A DNA stretch of 64,000 nucleotides, from the NCBI RefSeq assembly GCF_013415115.1, contig NZ_JACCDD010000007.1:1-64000 (forward strand), given 5' to 3'. This DNA comes from Vreelandella zhaodongensis. GTDB lineage: Bacteria; Pseudomonadota; Gammaproteobacteria; Pseudomonadales; Halomonadaceae. The translations under genes were made by a program, and so were the position numbers. The notes below the pieces were generated by a model. That model made no database searches. It saw only the letters and a list, made by a program, of their open reading frames with translations, and was not told the origin of the DNA. How positions within the stretch are numbered: position 1 is the first letter of the stretch; the number at the start of each line of letters is the position of its first letter. Positions 19,228-29,832 of the stretch are shown here, piece by piece.

Positions 19228-20097
19228 ATGCGCACTTTGCGAGATATTAACGACCTCCGCAGTATGCTCCATGAGCACCGCCAGCAAGGCAAACGCATTG
19301 CCCTGGTGCCCACCATGGGCAACCTGCATAAGGGGCACTTGGCACTTGTCGCCAGTGCCCGACAGCACGCGGATATCATCGTTTCCAGCTTATTCGTGAA
19401 CCCGATGCAGTTTGGTCCAGATGAAGACCTCGATGCCTACCCGCGCACGTTTGAAGCGGATCAAGCGCAGTTGAAAGACGCGGGCTGCGATATCCTGTTC
19501 GCCCCCACGGTGAGTGCGTTGTACCCTAATGGCTTGTCTGCTCAGACCCGCGTACATGTCCCCGAAGTAGGCGAAGGCTTATGCGGCGGTTCGCGCCCTG
19601 GACATTTTGACGGCGTATCGACCGTGGTCAGCATGCTGTTTAACCTGGTACAGCCGGATGTCGCCTGTTTTGGCGAAAAGGATTATCAGCAGCTTGCGGT
19701 CATTCGTAAGCTAGTAAGTGACCTGCACCTGCCAATTAACATCGTCGGTGTGCCCATTGTGCGTGCCGATGACGGGTTAGCGCTCTCCTCTCGCAATGGT
19801 TATCTAAGTGAGCATGAGCGCGCTATCGCACCGGTGCTTTATCGCACCCTGTGCGAACTACGCGATGCACTTGAGCAAGGCGCATCCGCCGAACAGGTAC
19901 TACAACAGGGCAAGGCAGCGCTGTATGATGCCGGCTTTACGCCAGACTACCTGGAACTGCGTGACACAACGCTTGAGCCGTTAAGCAGCTCGACACGCAG
20001 TGCGGTGCTGTTAGCAGCGGCTAAGCTTGGCCCTGCTCGGCTAATTGACAACCTCAGCGTGCAGCTGCCAAACACTGCCTCTGACGCTAGCAAATAG
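19228..20097 (+). CDS. panC: Pantothenate synthetase
   Basis: ATP-dependent ligation of pantoate and beta-alanine. The HIGH-like motif is in PTMGNLHKGHLALV, the pantoate-binding FVNPMQFGPDEDL follows, then FGEKDYQQLAVIRKL and the KMSKS-like ALSSRNGYLS. I chose the ATG at 19228 (289 residues), which begins MRTLRDINDLR like other family members; a GTG at 19207 would add seven residues. It is the second gene of panBCD. Confidence 0.96.
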   Translation: MRTLRDINDLRSMLHEHRQQGKRIALVPTMGNLHKGHLALVASARQHADIIVSSLFVNPMQFGPDEDLDAYPRTFEADQAQLKDAGCDILFAPTVSALYPNGLSAQTRVHVPEVGEGLCGGSRPGHFDGVSTVVSMLFNLVQPDVACFGEKDYQQLAVIRKLVSDLHLPINIVGVPIVRADDGLALSSRNGYLSEHERAIAPVLYRTLCELRDALEQGASAEQVLQQGKAALYDAGFTPDYLELRDTTLEPLSSSTRSAVLLAAAKLGPARLIDNLSVQLPNTASDASK

Positions 20098-20123
20098 GCT
20101 AGTCTCGTTATTTAGGAGCTTCT

Positions 20124-20504
20124 ATGCACACCATCATGCTCAAAGCCAAGCTACATATGGCGCGCGTTACCCACGCGGTACTTAACTATGAGGGCTCTTG
20201 TGCCATCGACGGCGACCTGTTGGATATGGCAGGTATCCGTGAAAACGAACAGATCCAAATTTATAATGTGGAAAACGGAGAACGATTCACTACCTACGCG
20301 ATTCGTGGCGAGGAAGGCTCTCGGTTAATTTCCATCAATGGTGCAGCGGCTCATTTAGCCTCACCGGGCCATCGCATTATTATTTGCAGCTACGCTCACT
20401 ACTCAGAGGCAGAGCTAGAAAATCACCAACCTGCGCTGGTCTACCTGCAAGAAGGCAATCACGTTAGCCACACCAGCAATGCGATTCCTGTACAGTTAGC
20501 TTAA
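20124..20504 (+). CDS. panD: Aspartate 1-decarboxylase
   Basis: Pyruvoyl enzyme that makes beta-alanine from aspartate. The self-cleavage site Gly24-Ser25 (YEGSCAIDG) and Lys9 fall at the standard positions if translation starts at 20124, which supports that start over the ATG four codons later. The Asn/Gly-rich [17 protein letters not shown] loop and [11 protein letters not shown] are conserved. It has 126 residues, as in Pseudomonas. TTTAGGAG precedes the start. It ends the pan operon, with a terminator 29 bases downstream. Confidence 0.96.
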   Translation: MHTIMLKAKLHMARVTHAVLNYEGSCAIDGDLLDMAGIRENEQIQIYNVENGERFTTYAIRGEEGSRLISINGAAAHLASPGHRIIICSYAHYSEAELENHQPALVYLQEGNHVSHTSNAIPVQLA

Positions 20505-20532
20505 GCCAAGCAGTTGAGTAAGCAGCTATTTA

Positions 20533-20559
20533 ACGGGCCGTTGATCGGCCCGTTTTTAT
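20533..20559 (+). terminator. Rho-independent terminator of panBCD
   Basis: Stem ACGGGCCG (20533-20540) with CGGCCCGT (20546-20553) and a T-rich tail. Confidence 0.92.
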
Positions 20560-20713
20560 TTGCCTAAAAAAGCGTATTGCCGCAACGCACAACCTTCCCC
20601 TATGCTGATAGGTAAGTTTGACACAACATGCTAATAATAATGGATAGGCAACTCCCTGCTGGAGCTTCTATCCTCACTAGGAACGTTGCGTTACTTACCC
20701 AAGGAGTCATCAT

Positions 20714-21892
20714 ATGCAAGACGTGGTTATTGTCGCAGCTCGCCGCACCGCCGTAGGAAGCTTTGGAGGATCACTCGCTGGCATTCCGGCAAGCGATTTA
20801 GGTGCATTGGTTATTAAAGACATTCTCGCCTCTACCGGCGTTGCCCCAGAGCAAATTGATGAAGTATTGCTCGGCCAAGTACTCACCGCAGGTGTCGGCC
20901 AAAACCCCGCCCGTCAGGCGGTTATCAAGGCTGGCTTACCAGAGTCAGTGCCAGCCATGACCATCAACAAAGTGTGTGGCTCAGGCCTCAAAGCTCTGCA
21001 TTTAGCCACGCAAGCCATTCGCTGTGGCGACGCAGAGGTTATCCTGGCCGGGGGCCAGGAAAATATGTCCGCTTCCCCCCACATCCTGCCTAACTCGCGT
21101 AACGGCCAGCGCATGGGTGACTGGAAAGCGATTGACTCCATGGTTCATGACGGCCTGTGGGATGCGTTCAACAACTACCACATGGGTATTACTGCTGAAA
21201 ATCTGGCGGAAAAATACAGCATTACCCGCGAAGCAATGGACGAATTTGCCGCTGCCTCACAGCAAAAAGCAGCACAGGCTATCCGCGATGGCAAGTTCAA
21301 AGGCCAGATCGTCCCCGTGGAGATTCCGCAGCGCAAAGGCGACCCAGTCGTGTTTGATACTGACGAGAATCCGCGCGAAGTAACAGCGGAGAAACTCGGT
21401 GGTATGCGCCCTGCCTTCAAAAAAGACGGCACTGTTACCGCCGGTAACGCCTCCTCATTAAACGATGGCGCGGCTGTGGTGATGCTTTGCTCAGCAGAAA
21501 AAGCCAAAGAACTTGGCCTAGAGCCACTGGCGCGTATTGCTGCTTATTCTAATGCTGGCGTTGACCCAGCCATCATGGGTATTGGCCCGGCACCGGCCAC
21601 TCGCCGCTGCCTCGAAAAAGCTGGCTGGAGCTTGGACGACCTCGACCTAGTAGAGGCTAACGAAGCCTTTGCTGCTCAGGCACTTTCAGTCAATAAAGAG
21701 CTAGGCTGGGATGTTAGCAAAGTGAATGTTAATGGCGGTGCTATTGCACTAGGTCACCCGATCGGCGCTTCTGGCTGTCGTATCTTGGTTAGCCTACTGC
21801 ATGAGATGATTGCGCGTGATGCCAAGAAAGGCCTCGCTACCCTGTGTATCGGCGGCGGCCAAGGCGTTGCGCTGGCGATTGAGCGCCCTTAA
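20714..21892 (+). CDS. Acetyl-CoA acetyltransferase (thiolase II)
   Basis: Biosynthetic-type thiolase of 392 residues that interconverts two acetyl-CoA with acetoacetyl-CoA. The acyl-carrier Cys88 is in [10 protein letters not shown], His in [14 protein letters not shown], and the second Cys in [10 protein letters not shown]. The sequence is close to PhaA/AtoB enzymes. No reductase (phaB) or synthase (phaC) lies next to it, so a role in polyhydroxybutyrate synthesis cannot be shown from this window. AAGGAG precedes the ATG. A TTGACA is present at about 20614 but with no good -10 partner. It shares a bidirectional terminator with the convergent MFS gene. Confidence 0.93.
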   Translation: MQDVVIVAARRTAVGSFGGSLAGIPASDLGALVIKDILASTGVAPEQIDEVLLGQVLTAGVGQNPARQAVIKAGLPESVPAMTINKVCGSGLKALHLATQAIRCGDAEVILAGGQENMSASPHILPNSRNGQRMGDWKAIDSMVHDGLWDAFNNYHMGITAENLAEKYSITREAMDEFAAASQQKAAQAIRDGKFKGQIVPVEIPQRKGDPVVFDTDENPREVTAEKLGGMRPAFKKDGTVTAGNASSLNDGAAVVMLCSAEKAKELGLEPLARIAAYSNAGVDPAIMGIGPAPATRRCLEKAGWSLDDLDLVEANEAFAAQALSVNKELGWDVSKVNVNGGAIALGHPIGASGCRILVSLLHEMIARDAKKGLATLCIGGGQGVALAIERP

Positions 21893-21918
21893 CCACCCTT
21901 TCAATACGCTTAAACGTC

Positions 21919-21948
21919 ATGCCCCCGCTAAAGAGCGGGGGCATTTTC
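21919..21948. terminator. Bidirectional terminator between thiolase and MFS gene
   Basis: Perfect 11-bp stem ATGCCCCCGCT (21919-21929) with AGCGGGGGCAT (21934-21944) and a T-rich tail on the plus side, lying between the convergent stops at 21892 and 21957. Confidence 0.92.
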
Positions 21949-21956
21949 TTAACGCC

Positions 21957-23126
21957 TCACCGCGATTTTTCACCAACCACACTGGCTGGCGTGCGTAGCA
22001 CCAACAACGCGCCCAACATGAATAGCCCCGATGCGGCCCACATGGCAATCGGCAGGCTAGTGCCATCGACAACACGCCCACCCAGCATTGCCCCAAGACC
22101 AATCGACATATTGAAGGTAAACGCCATCAAGGCCGTGGCGGCCTCGGTATTCGGTGCTGTACGTAGAATCCAGGTCTGAATACTCACCGACACACTGCCA
22201 AAAACAGCCCCCCACATCATTAATAGCAGCACGCCACTGGTGGGCTGGACACCTAATAACGGAAACGCCGCAACGACCAGTAATAAAAGACTAGGAATAG
22301 CCAACACCGCGCGGTAAGGATGTCGTCCTGCAAACGCACCTGCCGCTATATTGCCCATGATGCCCGCTGCCCCGTATAGCAGTAGCAAGCTGCCAACATG
22401 GCGTTGAGCAACACCGCTAATATCCTGCAGAATGGGGCTAATAAAGGTGTAAGCAGCAAAGTGCCCCACGACAACAAATCCCGTAGTTAGCACCGCGACC
22501 CGCACACCACGATTGCTAAACTGCTGCGCTAGCACCCTCAACCTCACTGGCTCTCTTGGCGGCAATGGTGGTAACCAACACCACAGCGCAATGGCAGTTA
22601 AAAGGCTTAGCCCACCCAGCGCACCGAACGCCACACGCCAGTTGCTCAGGTCCCCTAGCAGGGTGCCTAAGGGCACTCCCAATACCGAGGCGGCGGCCAC
22701 ACCCCCGAAAATAATGGTCATGGCCTTGGCAACTTGATCGCTGGGCACCAGCCGCGGGGCAATACTGCCCGCAATGGCCCAAAATCCGCCAATGCTAATC
22801 CCCACCAATACGCGAGCTGCCAATAACAATCCAAAGCTACCCGCCACTGCTGAAAGCGCGCTCCCAATCACCATGACTATCATCATTAGCGTGAGCATGA
22901 TGCGTCTATCTAACCGTCCTACCGCTACCGGTAACAGCGGTGCTGAAAAGGCTGCGACCACCCCTGGGACAGTGACCATCAGGCCGGCCACACCAGGTGT
23001 GACGTCCATCGATAACGCCACCTGGGACAGTAGCCCGATAGGGAGTTGCTCAGCAGTCACCAATAAAAAAATGCCGATCATCACGGCCACCACCGCCCAC
23101 CAGCGCGGCGCTTGCTCCTGCTCCAT
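21957..23126 (-). CDS. MFS transporter, DHA1 family (NepI/AraJ-like)
   Basis: Twelve-helix major facilitator of 389 residues, inner membrane, probably a proton-driven exporter. The RVLVGISIGGFWAIAGSIAPRLV segment and the VPLGTLLGDLSNWRVAF loop are those of the DHA1 AraJ/NepI subfamily; E. coli NepI exports purine ribonucleosides. The actual substrate here is unknown. The gene stands alone, facing the thiolase gene and starting 93 bases from the pnp 3' end, with terminators on both sides. Confidence 0.85.
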   Translation of the reverse strand: MEQEQAPRWWAVVAVMIGIFLLVTAEQLPIGLLSQVALSMDVTPGVAGLMVTVPGVVAAFSAPLLPVAVGRLDRRIMLTLMMIVMVIGSALSAVAGSFGLLLAARVLVGISIGGFWAIAGSIAPRLVPSDQVAKAMTIIFGGVAAASVLGVPLGTLLGDLSNWRVAFGALGGLSLLTAIALWCWLPPLPPREPVRLRVLAQQFSNRGVRVAVLTTGFVVVGHFAAYTFISPILQDISGVAQRHVGSLLLLYGAAGIMGNIAAGAFAGRHPYRAVLAIPSLLLLVVAAFPLLGVQPTSGVLLLMMWGAVFGSVSVSIQTWILRTAPNTEAATALMAFTFNMSIGLGAMLGGRVVDGTSLPIAMWAASGLFMLGALLVLRTPASVVGEKSR

Positions 23127-23165
23127 GCTCTTTTCTCTTTTTTGGTTTACTGCCTACCAAACGAC

Positions 23166-23198
23166 ACCGCCCCCGCAACAAGAAGCTGCGGGGGCGGT
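23166..23198 (-). terminator. Terminator downstream of pnp
   Basis: Perfect 12-bp stem ACCGCCCCCGCA (23166-23177) with TGCGGGGGCGGT (23187-23198), 21 bases after the pnp stop. The T tail on the minus strand is short, but the stem is very GC-rich. Confidence 0.85.
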
Positions 23199-23218
23199 TA
23201 CTACGTCTGGATCACTAA

Positions 23219-25363
23219 CTAGTCAGCGACATCCGCCTCGGCAGCGGCAAACGCTGCTTTCTCTTCCTCGGTGATCTCTTTGATTGAGAGCTTCACTCGG
23301 TTGCGGTTGTCGATATCCAATACCTTCACAATCACATCATCACCTTCATTTAAGAAGTCGCGCACGTTGTTAACGCGCTCGGCAACAATTTGCGATATGT
23401 GAACCAAGCCATCGGTACCCGGCATGATGTTGACGAAAGCACCGAAGTCCGCAATGCGCACGACTTTACCGTTGTAAAGCTTACCAATTTCCGCCTCTGC
23501 GGTAATTGCCAGCACGGTATCGATCGCTTTTTTGGCTGCGGCTTTATCTTCAGCGTAGATGCGAACGGTGCCATCATCATCCAGATCAATAGAGGCGCCA
23601 GTATCTTCGCAAATTTTACGAATCGTCGCGCCGCCTTTACCAATCACATCACGAATCTTATCCGGATCGATTTTGATCGTAGCCATGGACGGCGCATTTT
23701 CCGATACATCGGTACGGCTTTGACTGATCACATCGTTCATCTGAGCTAGGATACTAAGGCGAGCATCATGAGCCTGCTGCAGCGCCTTTTCCATGATCTC
23801 TTCATTGATGCCTTCAATCTTAATGTCCATCTGCAGGGCGGTCACACCCTCTTCAGAACCGGCAACTTTGAAGTCCATATCGCCCAGGTGATCTTCGTCA
23901 CCCAGGATATCGGTCAATACTGCATAGCCGTCTTCATCTTTCACCAAGCCCATGGCAATGCCTGCCACCGGTGCTTTTAATGGTACACCAGCATCCATCA
24001 GTGCAAGCGAGGAACCACATACCGACGCCATGGAGCTAGAACCGTTAGATTCAGTGATTTCCGATACCACACGGATGGTATAGGGGAAAACGTCTTCTGA
24101 CGGCAGCATCGCTTGAACGCCACGGCGAGCTAGACGGCCATGGCCAATCTCGCGACGCTTTGGACCACCCATAAAGCCTGCTTCACCAACGCAGTAGGGA
24201 GGGAAGTTGTAGTGCAGCATAAAGCGGTCTTTACGCTCGCCTTCCAGAGACTCGATCAGCTGCGAGTCACGCAGAGTGCCCAAAGTAGCAATGGCAATGG
24301 CCTGGGTTTCTCCACGGGTAAACACTGCCGAACCGTGTGTCTTAGGCAGTACGCCCACCTCAATCGCCAGAGGACGCACAGTGGCGTTGTCGCGGCCATC
24401 AATACGAGGCTCGCCTTTGACGACACGAGAGCGTACAACGCGCTTTTCAAGGCCAGCAAAGGCACCTTTCACGTCATCTTTGCTGAACTTACCTTCTACT
24501 TCTTCGCCTTCAGCGGCGGCCAACTGTGCAACCGCTTCATCTTTCAGCGCTGACAGCGCATCTTGACGAGCCATTTTGTCAGTAATGCGATAAGCATCGC
24601 CTACCTTGGCTTCAAAGGCATCGGCCATGGCGGTTTTCAGCGCTACATTTTCTTGAGCTGGCTGCCAATCCCAGCGCGGTTTGCCAGCTTCCGCGACCAG
24701 CTCTTTAATCGCGCTAACAGCTACCTGCATTTCCTGATGACCAAACAGCACGGCACCCAGCATTTCATCTTCAAGCAGCTCCTGAGCTTCCGACTCCACC
24801 ATCAACACGGCGTTTTCGGTACCGGCAACCACCATGTCTAGCTCTGAGGTAGTCAGCTCTTCAACCGTTGGGTTTAGGAAGTAGCCCTGCTCTTCATTAA
24901 AGCCCACACGTGCCGCGCCAATCGGGCCGTTAAACGGCACACCGGCAATACCCAGCGCTGCTGAGGTGCCCAATAGGGCTGCGATATCGGGGTCATGATT
25001 ACGGTCAGTCGACAGAACAGTACAGATCACCTGCACTTCGTTCATAAACCCTTTAGGAAATAGCGGACGGATCGGACGATCAATCAAACGCGAGGTAAGG
25101 GTTTCTTTCTCTGTAGGACGCCCTTCGCGCTTAAAGAAGCCACCAGGGATCTTGCCCACTGCGTAGGTTTTCTCTTGATAATGTACTGAGAGCGGGAAGA
25201 AAGGCTGGTTTGGATTCGCTTCTTTTTTCGCCACAACCGTACACAATACAACGGTTTCATCCATGGTCACCATAACGGCGCCCGTGGCTTGGCGAGCGAT
25301 ACGCCCAGTTTCTAGGGTGACGGTGCTACGACCGTATTGAAACGTTTTTTTTACCGGATTCAC
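23219..25363 (-). CDS. pnp: Polynucleotide phosphorylase
   Basis: 3'-5' phosphorolytic exoribonuclease, part of the degradosome in many gammaproteobacteria. It has two RNase PH domains (about residues 10-220 and 300-530) joined by a helical domain, then KH ([18 protein letters not shown]) and S1 ([20 protein letters not shown]) domains. I chose the GTG at 25363, seven bases after AAAGGA, giving [11 protein letters not shown] and 714 residues; an ATG six codons upstream overlaps the ribosome site and is unlikely. It lies downstream of rpsO, separated by a terminator as in E. coli, where Pnp represses its own mRNA via the leader. Confidence 0.97.
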   Translation of the reverse strand: MNPVKKTFQYGRSTVTLETGRIARQATGAVMVTMDETVVLCTVVAKKEANPNQPFFPLSVHYQEKTYAVGKIPGGFFKREGRPTEKETLTSRLIDRPIRPLFPKGFMNEVQVICTVLSTDRNHDPDIAALLGTSAALGIAGVPFNGPIGAARVGFNEEQGYFLNPTVEELTTSELDMVVAGTENAVLMVESEAQELLEDEMLGAVLFGHQEMQVAVSAIKELVAEAGKPRWDWQPAQENVALKTAMADAFEAKVGDAYRITDKMARQDALSALKDEAVAQLAAAEGEEVEGKFSKDDVKGAFAGLEKRVVRSRVVKGEPRIDGRDNATVRPLAIEVGVLPKTHGSAVFTRGETQAIAIATLGTLRDSQLIESLEGERKDRFMLHYNFPPYCVGEAGFMGGPKRREIGHGRLARRGVQAMLPSEDVFPYTIRVVSEITESNGSSSMASVCGSSLALMDAGVPLKAPVAGIAMGLVKDEDGYAVLTDILGDEDHLGDMDFKVAGSEEGVTALQMDIKIEGINEEIMEKALQQAHDARLSILAQMNDVISQSRTDVSENAPSMATIKIDPDKIRDVIGKGGATIRKICEDTGASIDLDDDGTVRIYAEDKAAAKKAIDTVLAITAEAEIGKLYNGKVVRIADFGAFVNIMPGTDGLVHISQIVAERVNNVRDFLNEGDDVIVKVLDIDNRNRVKLSIKEITEEEKAAFAAAEADVAD

Positions 25364-25463
25364 GGCGACTTCCTTTAACATTAATATCTACTTGTCTTTT
25401 CGCTTGGGTCGTTTTGACTCGCCACCATTCTAGGCGCTGTAGCGTCATACGGCTACCAGAAAC

Positions 25464-25495
25464 AAAAAAACGGGCAGCCCACAAGGGGCTGCCCG
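25464..25495 (-). terminator. Terminator between rpsO and pnp
   Basis: Perfect 10-bp stem CGGGCAGCCC (25471-25480) with GGGCTGCCCG (25486-25495), followed on the minus strand by seven T. It partially uncouples rpsO from pnp. Confidence 0.93.
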
Positions 25496-25518
25496 TTTTT
25501 GATCGTTGCCGTTAACGA

Positions 25519-25788
25519 TTAACGACGCAGGCCTAAACGCTGAATCAGAGACTGATAGCGTTCAAAATCTTTGCGCTTCAGGTAATCCAACAGCTTACGA
25601 CGCTGGTTTACCATGCGGATCAGACCACGACGAGAGTGGTGATCCTGCTTGTTGGTTTTGAAGTGGTCCTGCAGGCCATTAATGTTGGCGCTTAGCAGTG
25701 CAACCTGAACTTCAGGGGAACCGGTATCGTTATCGCCGCGGCCGTATTCGTTGACGATCTCGGCCTTCTTCTCAGCGGTTAATGCCAT
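25519..25788 (-). CDS. rpsO: 30S ribosomal protein S15
   Basis: Binds 16S rRNA early in small-subunit assembly. It has the standard 89 residues with [20 protein letters not shown] and the C-terminal [22 protein letters not shown] motif. GGAGAGAC precedes the ATG. It sits between truB and pnp in the usual order. Confidence 0.98.
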   Translation of the reverse strand: MALTAEKKAEIVNEYGRGDNDTGSPEVQVALLSANINGLQDHFKTNKQDHHSRRGLIRMVNQRRKLLDYLKRKDFERYQSLIQRLGLRR

Positions 25789-25907
25789 CTGTCTCTCCAG
25801 TAAGCAATATGCCTAAAATTGAATGGGTGAGACCACGCATATTTGCAGTCTCATGCAACTATCTTCACGTACAATTTTCGCGCAAATCGCTACATCCTTG
25901 CAACGTT

Positions 25908-26828
25908 TTACGAGATAGCGACGGTACTTAACAATCGCTTAGGTGCCACTTCCTGGGCACTTTTTACAACGCCAAGGCCGATAAACGTCTCAGCGTAATA
26001 AAGTCTTGCCAGCGTATCGGGCGCGAGCGCACCGATCGTTAAGCTCGCCGACTGACCATGAGCAAGACGCCCATAAGCCGTTTCATCCACCGTCAGCGCG
26101 GGCAAATGATCGACCAGCACATCCGCGGGCATCAGTTCAGCCTCACGGTTGGCTTGACTTGCCAGTGCCTCAAGGCCTTCCAGTGTCCACATACTGTCGC
26201 CGCTAAAAGGTCCCGTTTTGAGTCTCCTTAACTGGCTAATGTGGGCACCACAACCTAACGCCTGGCCAATATCTTCAGCCAAGGTACGAATGTACGTGCC
26301 TTTGCTACAGCTGACCTCAAGTTCGAAAGCTGTGCCCTCGAAGGCAAGCAGCCGCGCATCATACACGCTTACTCGCCGCGCTGCACGCTCAACGTGCTTA
26401 CCTTCGCGGGCCAGCTCATAGAGCTTTTTCCCCTGGTGCTTCAATGCCGAATACATTGGCGGCACTTGATCGATCTCGCCGCGAAAGCCGGTTAAGACTG
26501 ACTCAACATCCTCGGCCGTTAAGCTAGGGACCTTGCGCTGCTCAATCACCGTGCCCTCAGCATCGCCGGTGTCGGTGATCACACCCAGCTCTACGCGGGT
26601 GTGATACATCTTGTCGGCTTCCAGCAGGTGCGCGGAAAACTTAGTAGCTTCACCCAGGCAAATCGGTAACAAACCTGTTGCCATGGGATCCAGCGTGCCA
26701 GTATGACCGGCTTTTTGCGCCTCAAACAAACGACGCACACGCTGCAGCGCATGGTTGCTGGAAATGCCCTTCGGCTTATCCAGCAGCAGTACGCCGTTAA
26801 CCGGTAATCCACGGCGGCGACGTGCCAT
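25908..26828 (-). CDS. truB: tRNA pseudouridine-55 synthase
   Basis: Forms pseudouridine 55 in the T-loop of tRNAs. The catalytic Asp lies in the motif GHTGTLDPMATGLLPICLG; also present are the conserved YSALKHQGKKLYELAREG and the SCSKGTYIRTLAEDIG block, then a PUA-like C-terminal domain. It has 306 residues. Its ATG shares one base with the rbfA stop codon, so it is translationally coupled to rbfA. Member of the nusA-infB-rbfA-truB operon. Confidence 0.97.
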   Translation of the reverse strand: MARRRRGLPVNGVLLLDKPKGISSNHALQRVRRLFEAQKAGHTGTLDPMATGLLPICLGEATKFSAHLLEADKMYHTRVELGVITDTGDAEGTVIEQRKVPSLTAEDVESVLTGFRGEIDQVPPMYSALKHQGKKLYELAREGKHVERAARRVSVYDARLLAFEGTAFELEVSCSKGTYIRTLAEDIGQALGCGAHISQLRRLKTGPFSGDSMWTLEGLEALASQANREAELMPADVLVDHLPALTVDETAYGRLAHGQSASLTIGALAPDTLARLYYAETFIGLGVVKSAQEVAPKRLLSTVAIS

Positions 26829-27244
26829 TAACGCGTCCCCTCACCATTTTCGTTTTCGCTACCCTCCTCATCATCCTGCTGACGAGCGCGGTCAGTTGAT
26901 ACCGCTTCCTCAATCAATGATGAGAGGTGCTGGCCGCGCACGACGCTTTCATCGTAATGAAAGCGTAGTTCGGGTACGTGACGCAGCTTAATACGTTTGG
27001 CAATTTGGCTTCTTAGAAAACCTGCAGCGCGCTTTAGCACTTGTAGATTTTCCTTGATACGCGCGGGATCTTGCTCACCCAATAAAGTGACATAGATATC
27101 GGCGTAGCCAAGATCACGGCTGACGGTTGCACCGCTTACCGTAATCATCCCCAAACGCGGGTCTTTCACTTCGCGTTGGATCAGTACCGCCAGCTCCTTT
27201 TGGAGCTGGTCAGCTACTCGGTCGGTACGCTTAAATTCGCGCAT
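26828..27244 (-). CDS. rbfA: 30S ribosome-binding factor A
   Basis: KH-fold assembly factor that binds the 5' region of 16S rRNA during late 30S maturation. It has 138 residues starting MREFKRTDRVADQL, with DPRLGMITVSGATVSRDLGYADIYV and the C-terminal LRHVPELRFHYDES. The ATG at 27244 follows GGAGCAATC; a longer reading frame into infB is not real. The tail is acidic and of low complexity (DDEEGSENENGEG). It starts 17 bases after infB and overlaps the truB start by one base. Confidence 0.97.
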   Translation of the reverse strand: MREFKRTDRVADQLQKELAVLIQREVKDPRLGMITVSGATVSRDLGYADIYVTLLGEQDPARIKENLQVLKRAAGFLRSQIAKRIKLRHVPELRFHYDESVVRGQHLSSLIEEAVSTDRARQQDDEEGSENENGEGTR

Positions 27245-27261
27245 GATTGCTCCTCGCGGCC

Positions 27262-29805
27262 TTACAGGCTGCGCTCGACCTTCACTTGGTCGAAGACTTC
27301 GATCTTGTCGTTGACCTGAACATCGTTGTAGTTCTTCACGCCGATGCCACACTCCATACCGTTACGCACTTCTTGAACATCATCTTTGAAGCGGCGTAGC
27401 GATTCGAGCTCACCTTCGTAAATCACCACGTTGTCACGCAGTACGCGGATACGCTTGCTGCGCGATACGGTGCCTTCGACAACCATACAACCAGCCACCG
27501 CACCAATTTTCGGCGCACGGAATACGTCGCGCACTTCGGCCACGCCCACGATCTCTTCTTTCCACTCGGGAGCAAGCATACCGCTCATCGCCTGCTTGAC
27601 CTCATCGATCAGCTGGTAGATGACGCTGTAGTAGCGCAGATCCAGACCTTCACGTTCGATGATTTCACGAGCAGCAGCGTCAGCACGGACGTTGAAGCCG
27701 ACAACAATCGCTTCAGAAGCAAGCGCCAAGTTGGCATCGGTACCAGTGATACCACCAACACCCGAGGAGACCACGGCAACTTCAACTTCACCCGTGGAGA
27801 GTTCTTCCAAGGCACCTTTGATCGCTTCCAGCGAACCTTGAACGTCGGCTTTCAGAACAATGTTGACCTTGGCCACTTCATCTTGGCCCATCTGGCTGAA
27901 CATGTTCTCCAGCTTGGCCTTCTGCTGACGCGCCAGGCGTACTTCGCGGTATTTACCTTGACGGAAGTTAGCCACTTCACGTGCTTTCTTCTCGTCGGCG
28001 ACAACCATGAAGTCATCACCCGCATCCGGCGTACCATCCAAACCTTGGATTTCTACCGGCATCGCGGGGCCAGCGGTGTCCACTTGCTTGCCCAGTTCGT
28101 TGGTAAGTGCACGAACGCGACCATAATGCAGGCCAGCCAGAACGATATCGCCTTTCTTCAGCGTTCCGTTTTGTACGAGTACAGTGGCTACCGGACCGCG
28201 GCCTTTATCAAGACGCGATTCGACAACAACACCTTTACCGGGCGCCGAGGGCACCGCCGTTAGTTCAAGTACTTCAGACACTAGCTGAATGGCTTCCAGC
28301 AGCTCTTCGATACCTTCGCCGGTATGTGCGGAGACATGCACAAACTGAGTATCGCCACCCCACTCTTCGGAGATCACGCCGTGCTGAGAAAGCTCGTTCT
28401 TAATACGATCCAGATCGATGCCCTGCTTGTCGATCTTGTTCACCGCCACCACCATGGGTACTTCAGCAGCTTTGGAGTGCTCGATAGCCTCAATGGTCTG
28501 GGGCATCACGCCGTCGTCCGCAGCAACGACCAGGATAACGACGTCTGTCGCTTTAGCACCACGGGCACGCATCGCGGTAAACGCCGCGTGGCCGGGGGTA
28601 TCCAGGAAGGTAACACCGCCGTGGTTGTCTTCCACGTGGTAAGCACCGATGTGCTGGGTAATACCGCCCGCTTCGCCAGTGGCGACTTTGGCGCGACGGA
28701 TGTAATCCAGCAACGATGTTTTACCGTGGTCAACGTGACCCATTACGGTGACGACCGGTGAACGGGTGATCTCTTCGCCTTCATAGGAGATGCCTTCCAG
28801 CATTTCCGTTTCCAGCGCATCATCTTTCACCAGTTTGACCTTGTGGCCCATCTCTTCCGCTACGATCGCCGCTGTATCCTGGTCAATCGTTTGGTTGATG
28901 GTCACTGCCGCGCCCATGTTGAACATGGCCTTAATCACTTCATTGGCCTTGATCGACATTTTGTCGGCCAGATCAGCAACGCTGATCGACTCAGGGATCG
29001 ACACTTCACGCACGATCGGCTGAGTCGGCTTCTGGAAAGCGTGCTTGCCGTTGCCACTCTGGTTGGCACCACCACGGCGACCACCACGGCGTTCGGCACG
29101 CTTCACTTTCTTACCGCCGCCACCGCGTTTACGCTCTTCGCGATCGCCACGGTCCTCATCGTCATTACGGCCTTTCTTCTTCGCCGCTGCTTTTTTAGGC
29201 GGCGCGGTACGACGATCAGTACGGCCTTCTTTCGGTGGTGCAGGCGGTAAGTCGTCAGGAGCCGGTGTGTCGTCGATCTGAAGTTCAGGCACGGCAATAT
29301 TCGGCACTTCAGCCGCTTTTGCCTTGGCTTTTTCTTCCTCAGCTTTGCGTGCAGCGTCTTCTGCCGCTTTCGCTTTCGCCGCCGCAACCTTCTCTTCTGC
29401 TTCGCGGACATCACGAGCTTTACGCTCGGCTTCCGCTTCCGCCATGTCGCCTACCAGCTGACGTGGACCCGAATGCTTGGGCTCAGGAGCTTTCGGCTTT
29501 TCGTCTTCAGCACTCTTGACGTACGTTTTCTTCTTGCGCACCTGCACTTCGATGGTTTTACCACGTTCGCCGGTTTTAATACGGCTACGGGTTTTGCGGG
29601 TCAGTGTGATGCGGTTTTTGCTTGCATCACTGTCACCGCCGCCATGGCTTTTCTTCAAAAAGCTGAGCAATATTTGTTTGTCTTCTTCAGACACTGCGTC
29701 GCCTTCTGACGCGTGCTTTAAACCAGCATCTTTCATCTGTTCCAATAGGCGGGGCACATCACGGCCCACCTTTACTGCAAAATCTTTAACTGTCATATCT
29801 GACAT
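27262..29805 (-). CDS. infB: Translation initiation factor IF-2
   Basis: GTPase that delivers initiator tRNA to the ribosome. It has 847 residues: an N-terminal IF2N fold ([17 protein letters not shown]), a long charged low-complexity region (about 95-260) rich in Lys, Ala and Glu with a [18 protein letters not shown] block, a second IF2N domain, the G domain with Walker [18 protein letters not shown] and NKID, then the beta-barrel and C-terminal domains. GAGGAGGGT precedes the start. It follows nusA by 27 bases. The cognate initiator tRNA-fMet gene lies upstream in the same cluster (32163-32239). Confidence 0.98.
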   Translation of the reverse strand: MSDMTVKDFAVKVGRDVPRLLEQMKDAGLKHASEGDAVSEEDKQILLSFLKKSHGGGDSDASKNRITLTRKTRSRIKTGERGKTIEVQVRKKKTYVKSAEDEKPKAPEPKHSGPRQLVGDMAEAEAERKARDVREAEEKVAAAKAKAAEDAARKAEEEKAKAKAAEVPNIAVPELQIDDTPAPDDLPPAPPKEGRTDRRTAPPKKAAAKKKGRNDDEDRGDREERKRGGGGKKVKRAERRGGRRGGANQSGNGKHAFQKPTQPIVREVSIPESISVADLADKMSIKANEVIKAMFNMGAAVTINQTIDQDTAAIVAEEMGHKVKLVKDDALETEMLEGISYEGEEITRSPVVTVMGHVDHGKTSLLDYIRRAKVATGEAGGITQHIGAYHVEDNHGGVTFLDTPGHAAFTAMRARGAKATDVVILVVAADDGVMPQTIEAIEHSKAAEVPMVVAVNKIDKQGIDLDRIKNELSQHGVISEEWGGDTQFVHVSAHTGEGIEELLEAIQLVSEVLELTAVPSAPGKGVVVESRLDKGRGPVATVLVQNGTLKKGDIVLAGLHYGRVRALTNELGKQVDTAGPAMPVEIQGLDGTPDAGDDFMVVADEKKAREVANFRQGKYREVRLARQQKAKLENMFSQMGQDEVAKVNIVLKADVQGSLEAIKGALEELSTGEVEVAVVSSGVGGITGTDANLALASEAIVVGFNVRADAAAREIIEREGLDLRYYSVIYQLIDEVKQAMSGMLAPEWKEEIVGVAEVRDVFRAPKIGAVAGCMVVEGTVSRSKRIRVLRDNVVIYEGELESLRRFKDDVQEVRNGMECGIGVKNYNDVQVNDKIEVFDQVKVERSL

Positions 29806-29832
29806 AGTGACCCTCCTCAGCCCGTGACCTGT

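Noticed and set aside
20613..20645. TTGACA with A/T-rich downstream DNA as thiolase promoter
   Set aside because: No acceptable -10 hexamer at 16-18 bases; too weak to list as a feature.
29095..29450. Repetitive low-complexity DNA in infB
   Set aside because: It encodes the charged Lys/Ala/Glu-rich region normal for gammaproteobacterial IF-2.
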